The notes below the pieces were generated by a model that saw only the letters and a list, made by a program, of their open reading frames with translations, searched no databases and had not been told where the DNA came from. Source: Thermococcus indicus (GTDB lineage: Archaea > Methanobacteriota_B > Thermococci > Thermococcales > Thermococcaceae). From it: a stretch of DNA of 64,000 nt. The DNA lies in the NCBI RefSeq assembly GCF_006274605.1, contig NZ_CP040846.1:124001-188000 (forward strand). Direction: 5' to 3'. This document shows positions 9,268-17,664 of this stretch, piece after piece; position 1 is the first letter of the stretch; every line of letters starts with the position of its first letter. A program made the position numbers and the translations under genes.

Positions 9268-9987
9268 TTGAAGTGGCGTCCGTTGATGGCAGTCCTCCTC
9301 GGACTGCTCCTGCTTGGAGTGACGGCTGGAAGTGCAATAGCGATGCCGGTTCGAATGGAACCGATAAGACCACAGAGTGGCATTGGCCTGGGGTCGTATG
9401 TTTCGATATCAATAAAAGGGTCCAATGCGGATCACTATTCGCTTCCCATATCTGGTGGACTCAGAAAACTTGATGTGTGGCGGATAAGCAGAAACAGATG
9501 GTATACAGTTGAAGTAAAGTATTACAGGATACCCCTTAGCGGCCAGTATCAATTTGCAGTTATCCTTCCAGAGAGTGCCGTGGTGAACCTAAATGATGCC
9601 ACAGACCTGGATGGGAAAAAGATACTCTCGAATGAGTACAAAAAGGTGGAGTATCTTGGCCCATGGATTGGGGACAAGAAGAACACGTTCCACTTCAAGA
9701 AGGAAGGCTGGTTGACTTGGAAGGTTGGAGTCAGAATCCCTGCGAAATTCACAAAGCGGGGGTGGACGATAGTCGGTACTCTGGGAACTTCCATGTCATC
9801 GTTCGGAGACACTACAAAGCTTGCGGCGAGTTTTTATGGCATTAAAAAGCTCGTTGAGTCTCTTGGTACAAAGTTCACTCTAAGTGCTCTCAAGAACCTG
9901 GCGTTGAAGTCCAACCTTGCAGGTCTCGTGGCCTCGATAATTGAAACTGGGGTCAACGCGGACATAGCCTTTGTGTACGTGGGGTGA
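9268..9987 (+). CDS. Small secreted protein, first gene of a secreted/membrane cassette
   Basis: TTG 9268 is chosen because GGAGGTGA (9255-9262) lies five bases before it. The 239-residue product begins with a clear signal peptide (KWRPLMAVLLGLLLLGVTAGSAIA) with predicted cleavage after about residue 25. The mature part is beta-rich to about residue 160 and ends with a hydrophobic, alanine/leucine-rich segment (LAGLVASIIETGVNADIAFVYVG). I do not recognise a family. Its signal-peptide coding sequence is nearly duplicated in the small gene at 10879. The next two genes follow within a few bases and are probably in one transcript, driven by TTTTAAG near 9218. Confidence 0.75.
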   Translation: MKWRPLMAVLLGLLLLGVTAGSAIAMPVRMEPIRPQSGIGLGSYVSISIKGSNADHYSLPISGGLRKLDVWRISRNRWYTVEVKYYRIPLSGQYQFAVILPESAVVNLNDATDLDGKKILSNEYKKVEYLGPWIGDKKNTFHFKKEGWLTWKVGVRIPAKFTKRGWTIVGTLGTSMSSFGDTTKLAASFYGIKKLVESLGTKFTLSALKNLALKSNLAGLVASIIETGVNADIAFVYVG

Positions 9988-9992
9988 GATTT

Positions 9993-10370
9993 ATGAAACT
10001 TTTGAGGTTTTTCTATATTTACTCTTTTATTGCCATTGTCGGACTGATTGAAGTCACCCGGGGTAAATGGGATATCTGGGAAATTGGGGAAGGAATTATT
10101 TATGCTGTGGTGATTCCCCTCGTCGTTGTTTCGGTAATATTAATTCTGTCTCTCGTATATGAAAGATTTAAAACCGGAAATGGCTCCTATGAAAGAAAAA
10201 ACTCAGACAGAAGCATGAGGGAGCTTGTGGGGCTTTTGGCCATTGGTATTATCCTCGCGTACTTCCCGGCTTTGGTTGGAGGATGGATGAAACCAATCAT
10301 CGGATGGTTTTGCTTGTTCCTGGTGTTACCGGTTCTCTACAGGCTTGATAAAATCGTGGAGAGTGATTAA
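9993..10370 (+). CDS. Small membrane protein in the secreted/membrane cassette
   Basis: About 125 residues with four predicted membrane helices (near residues 5-25, 40-62, 82-100 and 103-118) separated by a charged loop (YERFKTGNGSYERKNSDRS). ATG 9993 follows GGGGTGA and lies six bases after the previous stop; an in-frame GTG at 9984 overlaps that stop. Unknown family. Its place between a secreted protein and another membrane protein would fit an export or self-protection role, which is inference only. Confidence 0.7.
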   Translation: MKLLRFFYIYSFIAIVGLIEVTRGKWDIWEIGEGIIYAVVIPLVVVSVILILSLVYERFKTGNGSYERKNSDRSMRELVGLLAIGIILAYFPALVGGWMKPIIGWFCLFLVLPVLYRLDKIVESD

Positions 10371-10859
10371 ATGTCCGAACTGGGTAGGGCATTGCTGAGA
10401 ATTTCCTTTTATTCTTGGATGTTTTATCTGCCCCAAATATTGTCCTTTACAGTGTGGGGCTTTGGATCTGGGTGGGCTGCAGCACTGCTGTTATTTTTGA
10501 TTTCAAGTGTTGGTTATACGATTAGGGGTATGGCGTTTTTGATTGTCCCGTTGGGTCTTTTGAAGATGATTCTATGGTCCAATGTAACTGTAACGGAGGA
10601 TTCTGTAAAATATTTCAGGCCTGCTGCGGTTTATGGTGTGGTTGCATTCGCTTTGAGGCTTTTTAATGTGCTTATCCCGGAATTTCTCCCGGTCAGAGTT
10701 ATTCTTGAACAAAGCCTCCTTGTAGTTTCTCTCGTTGTGTCTTACTCTTATATGGGAATCATTGTCTCGAGGTCTTCACCTGGAGGAGTTTATTTGATTC
10801 GGATTTCCAGTTTATTGGTGGGTTTCATAACATTTTTCCTTTTACCCCCTCCTATTTAG
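10371..10859 (+). CDS. Multi-pass membrane protein in the same cassette
   Basis: A 162-residue, very hydrophobic protein with about five membrane helices. Its ATG immediately follows the stop of the preceding gene, so the two are translationally linked. No recognisable motif; ends in FFLLPPPI. Base composition is lower in G+C than in the flanking housekeeping genes, as in the neighbouring two genes, consistent with a laterally acquired cassette. Confidence 0.7.
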   Translation: MSELGRALLRISFYSWMFYLPQILSFTVWGFGSGWAAALLLFLISSVGYTIRGMAFLIVPLGLLKMILWSNVTVTEDSVKYFRPAAVYGVVAFALRLFNVLIPEFLPVRVILEQSLLVVSLVVSYSYMGIIVSRSSPGGVYLIRISSLLVGFITFFLLPPPI

Positions 10860-10878
10860 CACTATCTAGGTGATGCGC

Positions 10879-11022
10879 ATGAGATGGCGTCCGTTGGTGG
10901 CGGTCTTCATTGGACTGCTGATGATTGGAGTGACGGCAGGGAGTGCACGTGCAACTAGTGTTCATCAAAAGGACATAAGTGGCTCCGGGAGTTTCATTAT
11001 CTGCGTCAGCTGCTGCGGCTAA
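10879..11022 (+). CDS. Short secreted peptide with Cys-rich end
   Basis: A 47-residue frame with AGGTGA (10868-10873) five bases before ATG 10879. The first 25 residues (RWRPLVAVFIGLLMIGVTAGSARA) nearly copy the signal peptide of the 9268 product, also at DNA level. The predicted mature peptide is only about 22 residues and ends FIICVSCCG. A different frame from about 10982 to 11068 continues without stops and encodes an alanine-rich helix ending HKFVESHGQ, so a frameshifted longer version cannot be excluded. Possibly a bacteriocin-like peptide or a degraded paralogue of the 9268 gene. Confidence 0.5.
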   Translation: MRWRPLVAVFIGLLMIGVTAGSARATSVHQKDISGSGSFIICVSCCG

Positions 11023-11082
11023 GATCTCAGATGCTGCTCACAAATTTGTGGAAAGTCACGGACAGTAATGGGTCTATGTGAA

Positions 11083-11104
11083 GAGAGGCTAACCTCTTTT
11101 ATTT
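11083..11104 (+). terminator. Possible hairpin-T terminator after the cassette
   Basis: AGAGG-CTAAC-CCTCT style hairpin (AGAGG at 11083-11087, CCTCT at 11093-11097) is followed by TTTTATTT. Short stem, so low certainty; archaeal termination mainly needs the T run. Confidence 0.35.
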
Positions 11105-11140
11105 CAAAATATTTTAATGTCTCGAAACTGGGTGATGAAA

Positions 11141-11515
11141 ATGGCCTCCGAAAACGCGGTTCGAGTGCTCATGTCGGTTCCAGCCGTTATCCTTGCAGTC
11201 GCTGTCCTCGCGGTTAGAGGGTTTTCTCCTGAGACAATGCTCGTTCTGGTCCTTCTCTGGGTTGCGGGTGCCCTCCTCCCCCGCGCCTGGGAGTTCCGGA
11301 ACGGGAAACTGGAGGGGGCCTTTTTACTCCAGAACGTCCTTCTGTATACCGCTTTGGTGGTTCTCTGTGGGGTAGAGTACCTGCTCCTTGAAGAGAGCGT
11401 CTATGGGGTCTCCAAGGAGATGGTGATGTTCTTCACTGCCTGGCTTCTCAGTGGGGTTTTTGAGTTCCTCTGGCCCGGATTCGCGAGAAAGGGAGCCAAT
11501 CAAGTGTCGTCGTAA
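11141..11515 (+). CDS. Small membrane protein, four helices
   Basis: About 124 residues with four predicted helices (residues 7-25, 31-47, 64-82, 93-112). GGTG (11131-11134) precedes ATG 11141; an upstream in-frame ATG at 11117 overlaps the TATA-like ATTTTAAT and is less likely. Unknown function; may be the last member of the secreted/membrane cassette but appears to have its own promoter. Confidence 0.65.
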   Translation: MASENAVRVLMSVPAVILAVAVLAVRGFSPETMLVLVLLWVAGALLPRAWEFRNGKLEGAFLLQNVLLYTALVVLCGVEYLLLEESVYGVSKEMVMFFTAWLLSGVFEFLWPGFARKGANQVSS

Positions 11516-11555
11516 ACAGAAACGAGAAGAATGGAAACAACTGGGGTGGGAGACC

Positions 11556-12928
11556 TCAGCCCACCCCACAGTAGCTCCAGACGGAGTAGCCGTACTGGCC
11601 GCTGGCCGGGTCGTGGGCCGGGGCCTCGAGGTAGACCCAGCCGCTGGAGGAGACGTACCTGTCCACCCAGCCGCCGAGGTTGCCGGTGTACTCGTGTATG
11701 CACGAGCCGGCAAACTTCGGAACGTAGACCCACCTTCCGGCCTTGCTTGAGCCGAGGTTGATGTAGGTTATCAGTCCGGGCTTGCTTCCGTAGCCGTTTC
11801 TGACGAATATTAGCTCGTCGCTGTCGTAGTAGACTATGCTCGTGCTTCCCCCGCGAGGTGATCGTGTATCCAGATGAGGTTCTTGAGCCTGTCCTTGTTG
11901 AGCCACTCCTCGTAGTCGCGGTAGAATATGACCGGCTGCCCCTCGTAGGTGAGAATGAACGCGTAGGCAGGATACTTGTTCCAGATTATGTCGGTGTCGT
12001 GGTTGGCCACAAACGTCACCGCCTTGAAGGGGTCGCGACTGACCACCGTCTGGCCGTATCTGAGGGCATCCACCAGCGCGGGAATATTGTTGTTGTCAAA
12101 GGCCTCGTCCATCTTGTAGTAGAGCGGGAAGTCGAAGACTTTAGCCCCGCTGTCGTAGGCCCAGCCCAGGAGCGCATCGACGTTGGTGTCCCAGTACTCG
12201 CCGACGGCCCAGCCGCCCCACCAGTTCAGCCAGTCCTTGACCACCCACGCTCCATAACCCTTGACGTAGTCAAAGCGCCAGGCATCGATGCCGATGCTCC
12301 TGAGATAGGCGGCGTAGCTCTCCTGGCTGGCCCAGAGCCAGTACTGATCCCAGCTCTTCTCGTGGGCGATGTCAGGATAGCTCCCGAAGGTGCCCTCGTC
12401 GCAGCACTTGACCTCGTTGGGGTGGAAGTCGAGGTAGTTGGCGGTGTACTTGCCGGAGGCGACCTTGGAGAAATCGGTCCAGGTGTAGTCGTTCACGAAG
12501 GGGTTCCACTCCAGGTCGCCGCCGGCGCGGTGGTTGATGACTATATCTGCAATGACCTTCATGTTGTAGGCGTGTGCAGTGTTTATCATGTTCACCAGTT
12601 CCTGCTTCGAGCCGAACCTCGTCTCCACCGTCCCCTTCTGGTAGTACTCACCGAGGTCGAAGAAGTCGTAGGGGTCGTATCCCATCGAATAGCCGCCGCT
12701 CATGCCCTTGCTCGCGGGGGGAATCCATATCGCCGAGATCCCTGCGCTCGCCCAGTCAGGTATCTTGCTCCTGATGGTGTCCCACCAGATTCCCCCACCG
12801 GGAACGTCCCAGTAGAAGGCCTGCATTATGACGCCGCCGTTCTCAAGGGTTTCCGCCTTCGCCGGAACCGCCGAGACGCTGAGAACTACCAAAAGCACGA
12901 GAAGTGCCACCAACACCTTCCTGGCCAT
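11556..12928 (-). pseudogene. amyA: Extracellular GH13 alpha-amylase, split by a one-base frameshift
   Basis: Strongly recognisable Thermococcus/Pyrococcus secreted alpha-amylase (about 457 residues when joined). Signal peptide [24 protein letters not shown], then [16 protein letters not shown]. Catalytic regions are present: [10 protein letters not shown] (nucleophile Asp), VGEYWD (acid/base Glu) and VANHDTD. KCCDEG supplies the known cysteine pair. The reading frame breaks at a run of five C (11848-11852) after DHLAG; one further G on the coding strand would give [20 protein letters not shown] and continue to the normal end [19 protein letters not shown]...WSYCGVG. It could be a real loss of the beta-sandwich C-domain or an assembly error. 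ATG 12928 follows GGTGGTGATTG. Confidence 0.85.
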
Positions 12929-12955
12929 GGCAATCACCACCGGATGGTCAGAACA

Positions 12956-12988
12956 TATCACCGGTGGTGAAATATTTAAACTTTGCCA
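12956..12988 (-). promoter_or_regulatory. alpha-amylase promoter with Thermococcales glycolytic motif (Tgr/TrmBL1 site)
   Basis: TATCAC-CGGTG-GTGAAA (12956-12972) matches the TGM consensus TATCAC-N5-GTGATA at 11 of 12 fixed bases. On the minus strand it lies just downstream of the TATA box (TTTAAATATT, 12972-12981), between TATA and the expected start near 12952. In this position the sugar-responsive regulator Tgr/TrmBL1 is known to repress; the gene should be relieved by maltodextrins. Confidence 0.75.
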
Positions 12989-13125
12989 CTATTGTTCATT
13001 GTAGAACGTAAAAGAACACTGGATGGATGGTCAGAAATGAAACATCCCGTTTCAACGCTGAGTTTTTCTTTCCGTGAGCCTGGCCCTTTGGGGGCAGTTG
13101 AAAAGAAAGGGCTGGATAACAAGAT

Positions 13126-13686
13126 TCAGTCGTCTTCAATCATCCCTTGGGCCTTTTGGGCTTTTCTGCACAGTTCGCAGCTCTGCATGAAGACGAGCAT
13201 GTTGAGGAGGTGGAAGAGCTCTATCTCCGTGAGTTCCACGCCCGCCTGGGATATTCTCTTGAGAACTGGCTGGGAGTTGATCTCTATCTCATCCAGGACC
13301 TCTTTGGCGAGTTTTACCAGCTCCGCCCTGTTTTTTATCTTGAAACCCGCTTTCTCTAGGATCTGAACGAGCTTCTCAGCCTCTACCTGGAGGTATGCCT
13401 GTCTGAACTTCTCCACGCTCTCGTCCGGGTCTGCCTTGATGAGGAACAGCCTGGCGGCCCTGGAGTAGACCCTCTCGTTTCCGTGGGCTTCCAGTTCCTC
13501 AACGAGTCCTGCTTTCTCCAGGGTCTTGACGTGGCGGTAGACCGTTGTTCTGTCCTTTTCCAGGGCGTCACTCAGTTCGTTTATGGTCATGGGTCTCTGT
13601 CTGAGGAGCTGGAGAATCCTGAAGCGCGTCTCTTCCGAGAGCACCTTCACCTTCTCGGGCTCTGTGATTATCAAAACTTCCCTCAC
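13126..13686 (-). CDS. ArsR-type winged-helix transcriptional regulator
   Basis: 186 residues. An N-terminal winged helix (about residues 10-75: LSEETRFRILQLLRQRPMTI, DRTTVYRHVKTLEKAGLVEE) is followed by a helical domain with a C-terminal CELCRK motif that could bind metal or form a redox pair. Starts directly at the last base of the upstream DUF211 gene, so the two are one operon. Ligand and targets unknown. Related in N-terminal layout to the regulator at 14019. Confidence 0.82.
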   Translation of the reverse strand: MREVLIITEPEKVKVLSEETRFRILQLLRQRPMTINELSDALEKDRTTVYRHVKTLEKAGLVEELEAHGNERVYSRAARLFLIKADPDESVEKFRQAYLQVEAEKLVQILEKAGFKIKNRAELVKLAKEVLDEIEINSQPVLKRISQAGVELTEIELFHLLNMLVFMQSCELCRKAQKAQGMIEDD

Positions 13687-13992
13687 TCAGTACTCCTCCA
13701 GCTTGTCCTGGGGGGTTTCTCCCTCCTCGACGATCTTCCTACCCGCCGCAACCATGTCTATGCTGTGCACAACTCCGCCGAACTCCTCTATCGTCCTGAC
13801 TATCTCGTCGTAGTCGAGGTTGTCGCCGGCCATCGTTATCTTGACGTTCTCCGTCTCCTTGTCTATCTCTACGAGAGTTATGTTGACCCCATCGACCCCG
13901 TCGAGCTCGCTGAGTCCGAGCGCCAGCTCCGTCACCATCGGCTGGTGCGGCTTAAGCACATCCAGAACCAGTAACCTTATCCCCTTTGCCAT
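13687..13992 (-). CDS. DUF211-family protein
   Basis: 101 residues, ferredoxin-like fold family conserved in archaea and some bacteria. Recognised by KGIRLLVLDVLKPHQPMVTE and GVNITLVEIDKETENVKIT. Function unknown; crystal structures of relatives show metal-linked oligomers. Sits between two HTH regulators and is contiguous with the downstream one. Confidence 0.9.
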   Translation of the reverse strand: MAKGIRLLVLDVLKPHQPMVTELALGLSELDGVDGVNITLVEIDKETENVKITMAGDNLDYDEIVRTIEEFGGVVHSIDMVAAGRKIVEEGETPQDKLEEY

Positions 13993-14018
13993 ATCCCATC
14001 GCTTCCCCTTTCTAGGAG

Positions 14019-14594
14019 TTATTTTTTAAGTATTTCTCCCAGCTTCTTCAAGAGCGCCAGGGTCTCCTCGTCGCGGCCCATCCTGGCCATTGCCAGCCAC
14101 TCGATGGCGTGGATGATGTCCTCGTTGGAGAAGTCTTTGAGCGCCTCCTCGTTGGCCTCGATCTCCTTTGATATCTCCGTCTTGAACTCGTGCTCCTTTT
14201 TGAGAAGCTCGTCCATTGTGTTGAGCAGCTCCTCGTCATCGAACTCGTAGCCAAGGGCCTTGAATATCTCCAGCTTTATCTTGAGCCTCGAGCGTGCGAA
14301 GTAGCGGAGCTCCTCGTCTCCGAGGTACATGTTGATGTAGAAGGCATCGGCCGTTCTTCCGTAGTACTTCTCCACCAGGTTGCCCTTCATCTCCGTCCTC
14401 TTGACCTCGACTAAACCGGCTTCCTTGAGCTTCTCGATGTGGTGGTATATCGTCTGGGGCGTCTTCCCCAGTATCTCGCTCAGCTGAGAGATGGTCATCT
14501 CCTTGTTGCGGAGCAGTCCGAGGATCTTCCTCCTCGTGTCCTCAAGCATCAGCTTTATAACTTCCGGGTCTGTTATGACCTTAACCTTCGCCAT
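14019..14594 (-). CDS. ArsR-type winged-helix transcriptional regulator
   Basis: 191 residues from ATG 14594, which follows GGGTGGT. Winged helix in residues 10-75 (EDTRRKILGLLRNKEMTISQ, KTPQTIYHHIEKLKEAGLVE), then a long charged helical region likely to dimerise and an acidic/basic coiled C-terminus. No cysteine cluster. First gene of the 14594-13126 run with DUF211 and another regulator. Minus-strand TATA candidates lie near 14645 and 14670. Confidence 0.82.
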   Translation of the reverse strand: MAKVKVITDPEVIKLMLEDTRRKILGLLRNKEMTISQLSEILGKTPQTIYHHIEKLKEAGLVEVKRTEMKGNLVEKYYGRTADAFYINMYLGDEELRYFARSRLKIKLEIFKALGYEFDDEELLNTMDELLKKEHEFKTEISKEIEANEEALKDFSNEDIIHAIEWLAMARMGRDEETLALLKKLGEILKK

Positions 14595-14727
14595 TCCTAC
14601 CACCCAATTTAAACGTTCTAATGCTTCTTTTAACGTTATGGCATATAACCCTTTTGCTTTCCCCGGTAGCTTTATATATGTAAAGGCTATGCTTCATTAG
14701 GGCCACTGATGGACAAAATATCCACTT

Positions 14728-14766
14728 CCCCGGATGTACCCATCTGGGGAGGAAGGCTTAAATATG
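14728..14766 (+). promoter_or_regulatory. Promoter of acyl-CoA synthetase alpha gene with 9-bp inverted repeat
   Basis: CCCCGGATG (14728-14736) and CATCTGGGG (14741-14749) form an inverted repeat with one G-T position around TACC, ending next to the BRE/TATA (GGCTTAAATATGG, 14757-14766 at its core). Its position immediately upstream of the BRE suits an activator or a repressor that blocks TFB. Confidence 0.5.
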
Positions 14767-14797
14767 GGCTCCCGAAAAACCTTCGGAGGTGGACAAG

Positions 14798-16207
14798 ATG
14801 GAGGCTCCAAGGCTCGATTTCCTGTTTTATCCGAAGAGCGTCGCGGTCATCGGGGCGTCAAACGTCCCGGGAAAGATAGGAAACGCGATAATGCGCTCGA
14901 TAACGCTCAACTTCGATGGAAAGGTCTACGCCGTCAACGTCAAGGGCGGCGAGGTCGAGGTCAACGGAAAGAAGTTCCAGGTTTACAGGAGCATCAAGGA
15001 GATACCGGGCGAGGTTGACGTCGCGGTCATAGCGGTTCCCGCGAAGTTCGTCCCGGACGTCATAGACGAGTGCGGCGAGAAGGGAGTTAAGAGCGCCGTC
15101 GTCATCTCGGCAGGCTTTAAGGAGGCCGGAAGGGTTGAACTCGAGGAGGAGCTTGTTAAGCGCGCGAGGAAGTGGGGCATAAGGGTCGTTGGTCCGAACT
15201 GTCTCGGCGTTACGAACCTCGAGAACGGCTTCGACTGCAACTTCAACCCGCCGGAGAGGCAGGCCAGGCCGCCCTTCGGAAAGGTCGCCTTCATGAGCCA
15301 GAGCGGTGCCTTCGGCGCTGCAATCCTCGACTGGGCGGCGAGCCACAAGATAGGCATGAGCAAGTTCATCAGCCTCGGCAACATGGCCGACCTCGATGAG
15401 AGCGACTTCATAGCGTACCTCGGCGAGGACGAGAAGACCGGCGTCATAACAGGCTACATCGAGGGCGTCAAGGACGGAAGGAAGTTCTTCAACATAGCGA
15501 AGGAGGTCACGCTCAAGAAGCCCATCATCATCCTCAAGGCCGGAAGAACCGAAGCCGGCGCCAAGGCTGCCGCAAGCCACACCGGTTCCCTCGCCGGTTC
15601 GTTCAAGATATACGAGGCGGCTTTTGAACAGACGGGTGTTCTCTCGGCCAAGAGCATGCGCCAGCTCTTCAACTACGCGAAGGCCTTAGCCATGCAGAAG
15701 CCGGCCAAAGGAAACCGCGTGGCTATAGTTACTAACGGCGGTGGAGCGGGAGTCATGATGAGCGACGGCCTGCTCGAGAAGGGAATGAAGCTCGCGGAGC
15801 TGAGCGAAGAAACCAACGAGCGCTTTAGGAAAGACATCGAGGAAGGCAAGCTCCCGCACCACATGAGCTACAGGAACCCGATAGACGTCATCGGCGACGC
15901 CCCGTCGAGCCGTTATGAGATAGCCATGCGCTATGCCCTCGAAGACCCGAACGTCGATGTCCTCGTCGTCATAGCGCTCTTCCAGAGCCCGGCCCTCGAT
16001 GAGGGAATCGTCGAGGCGATGGCGAGAATGCAGGAGTACGGCAAGCCCATAGTCTTCGTGGCTCCGGGTGGAGACTACCCGCACAAGATGGCCAGGAACA
16101 TCGAACTCAAGGGCGTTCCGGTTTACGAGACCGTCGAGGACGGTGTCGATGCGGTCTATGCCCTCGTCAAGTACGGCGAGTGGCTGAGAGAGAACGGAAA
16201 GCTCTGA
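14798..16207 (+). CDS. ADP-forming acetyl/acyl-CoA synthetase, alpha subunit
   Basis: 469 residues. CoA-binding domain with PKSVAVIGASNVPGKIGNAI near residue 10, succinyl-CoA-ligase-like domain with GPNCLGV and SQSGAFGAA, and the phosphorylated His in SHTGSLAG (about residue 258). The alpha2-beta2 enzyme makes ATP from ADP, phosphate and acyl-CoA, the energy-conserving last step of sugar and peptide fermentation. Thermococcales have several alpha paralogues (acdA type); which acid this one prefers cannot be told, and no beta gene is in the window. ATG 14798 follows GGAGGTGG. Confidence 0.9.
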   Translation: MEAPRLDFLFYPKSVAVIGASNVPGKIGNAIMRSITLNFDGKVYAVNVKGGEVEVNGKKFQVYRSIKEIPGEVDVAVIAVPAKFVPDVIDECGEKGVKSAVVISAGFKEAGRVELEEELVKRARKWGIRVVGPNCLGVTNLENGFDCNFNPPERQARPPFGKVAFMSQSGAFGAAILDWAASHKIGMSKFISLGNMADLDESDFIAYLGEDEKTGVITGYIEGVKDGRKFFNIAKEVTLKKPIIILKAGRTEAGAKAAASHTGSLAGSFKIYEAAFEQTGVLSAKSMRQLFNYAKALAMQKPAKGNRVAIVTNGGGAGVMMSDGLLEKGMKLAELSEETNERFRKDIEEGKLPHHMSYRNPIDVIGDAPSSRYEIAMRYALEDPNVDVLVVIALFQSPALDEGIVEAMARMQEYGKPIVFVAPGGDYPHKMARNIELKGVPVYETVEDGVDAVYALVKYGEWLRENGKL

Positions 16208-16215
16208 CGGGCTTT

Positions 16216-17604
16216 TTAGCTCCTACTCTTTTCGTTCCTTTCTCCAGTTCTTTCACTGAGTGGAATCCCCTCAAAGTCCCTCAGGTCAAAGGCCAGTTCG
16301 AGGTTTTCTTTCCCCTCGATCTTTTTCGCGATTATTCCGAAGTGCTTCTCGTAATCCTCAAGCCCAACGAGTTCGGCCTTCCTCTCAAGGTTTCGGAGGA
16401 TTCTCCGCGCGTCCCTTAATCCAAGCTCCTTCCACTTGACTTCGATGAAGAGGGCTTTCTTTGAGCTCTCGTTTAAGGCCACCAGGTCAATCTCCTCTCC
16501 CCTGTGCCACCACCTGCCAATCTTTGTGAATCTGAATGGTAGGAGATTTTTTCCCTTCGCCTCAATCAGGAACTCCTTCGCGATTTCCTCGAAGGGCTTC
16601 CCGAGGAAGGTGTTGAAGTTTCTCTCAAAATCTTCGATTGCCGCCTCGACGAAGTTTCCCTCAATCTCCCCGTAGTAGGGGCTGACAAAGCGCGACCAGA
16701 AGAGGAAGTAGTTGTCCGCTATCTCGTAGATTCCCTTCTTTCCGAAAAGGGGGGTTGCCTTTCCAACAATCCCTAGCTCGCCGAGAACCCTCAGGTAGGG
16801 CACTACCCGGTTCTCCTTCATGTAGCAGAAGTTCGCTATCTGTGTGACCCTCGTGTTGCCCCTCGCTATCGCCTCTAGAATTGCCAGATAGGTTGACAGC
16901 TCCCTCAGCTCCTCGCTTAAAAGGGCTCTCGCCTCTCTGAAGAGAAAGGCCGAGGAATTAAAGAAGCTGGCCTTTATCTCCTCCTCGACGTTCCTTCCGC
17001 TGAAGAATTCGAGGTACTTCGGGGTTCCACCGGTTACGGAGTATATTTTCACGAGGTCCTCAACGCTCGAATCGAACCATTCGAAGAGGTGTTTGAATTT
17101 CAATGGTTGAACTTTGATGTTTGCGTCGCTCCTTCCGTAGATTGGGCTTGAGTAGCTGAAGAACTCCCTCTCAAGGAGGGAAACGTAGGAACCCGAAACA
17201 ACCACCAGGGCGTCCATGTCTCTGTTCTCCTCGATGGCCCTTGAAAGCTCGCTGAGAATTCCCCCATCTTTTTTGATTAGATACGAGAACTCGTCAAGAA
17301 TGAGCAGTATCCTCCCACGGTTCAGCCTTTTTAGGAGAGCGAACAGCGAAGGAAAATCATGAACCTCGACGTTGAATCCTAGGAACTCGGAGACTTTGCT
17401 TGAGAGGAGTTTGAAGTTGTACTCCCTCGGCTTGTCCTCAAAGATGACGAAAATCCTCTCCTTGTCCTTTGAAAACTCCTCAAGGAGCCTCGTTTTCCCA
17501 ACCCTTCGCCTTCCGTAGACCAGAACCAGGGTTAACCCTCTCCTTCCCCAGAGTTCTTCGAGGGTACTTAGCTCATCCCGGCGGTTGACAAATTCTCTAA
17601 GCAT
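16216..17604 (-). CDS. Archaeal P-loop ATPase with DUF234 nuclease-like C-terminus
   Basis: 462 residues from ATG 17604. N-terminal ATPase: FVNRRDELSTL, Walker A VYGRRRVGKTRLL, Walker B ILLILDEFSYL, SGSYVSLLE sensor segment. A winged-helix middle (LAILEAIARGNTRVTQIANF) and C-terminal DUF234 with GEEIDLVALNESSKKALFIEVKWKE, whose D/E-x-K pattern resembles a PD-(D/E)xK nuclease fold. These MNG10327-type ATPases are abundant in Thermococcales and of unknown role, perhaps linked to mobile DNA. TATA CTTAAAAAC about 25 bases upstream implies a nearly leaderless transcript. It is divergent from trpS. Confidence 0.85.
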   Translation of the reverse strand: MLREFVNRRDELSTLEELWGRRGLTLVLVYGRRRVGKTRLLEEFSKDKERIFVIFEDKPREYNFKLLSSKVSEFLGFNVEVHDFPSLFALLKRLNRGRILLILDEFSYLIKKDGGILSELSRAIEENRDMDALVVVSGSYVSLLEREFFSYSSPIYGRSDANIKVQPLKFKHLFEWFDSSVEDLVKIYSVTGGTPKYLEFFSGRNVEEEIKASFFNSSAFLFREARALLSEELRELSTYLAILEAIARGNTRVTQIANFCYMKENRVVPYLRVLGELGIVGKATPLFGKKGIYEIADNYFLFWSRFVSPYYGEIEGNFVEAAIEDFERNFNTFLGKPFEEIAKEFLIEAKGKNLLPFRFTKIGRWWHRGEEIDLVALNESSKKALFIEVKWKELGLRDARRILRNLERKAELVGLEDYEKHFGIIAKKIEGKENLELAFDLRDFEGIPLSERTGERNEKSRS

Positions 17605-17664
17605 GATTATATAAACGTGATTAGAGTTTTTAAGGCTTTCGAGTGAACGTCCTTCTCCAAAAAC

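Noticed and set aside
11858-12970. Long open frame antisense to the alpha-amylase
   Set aside because: Val/Glu/Arg-rich translation typical of an antisense shadow; the amylase strand is unmistakable.
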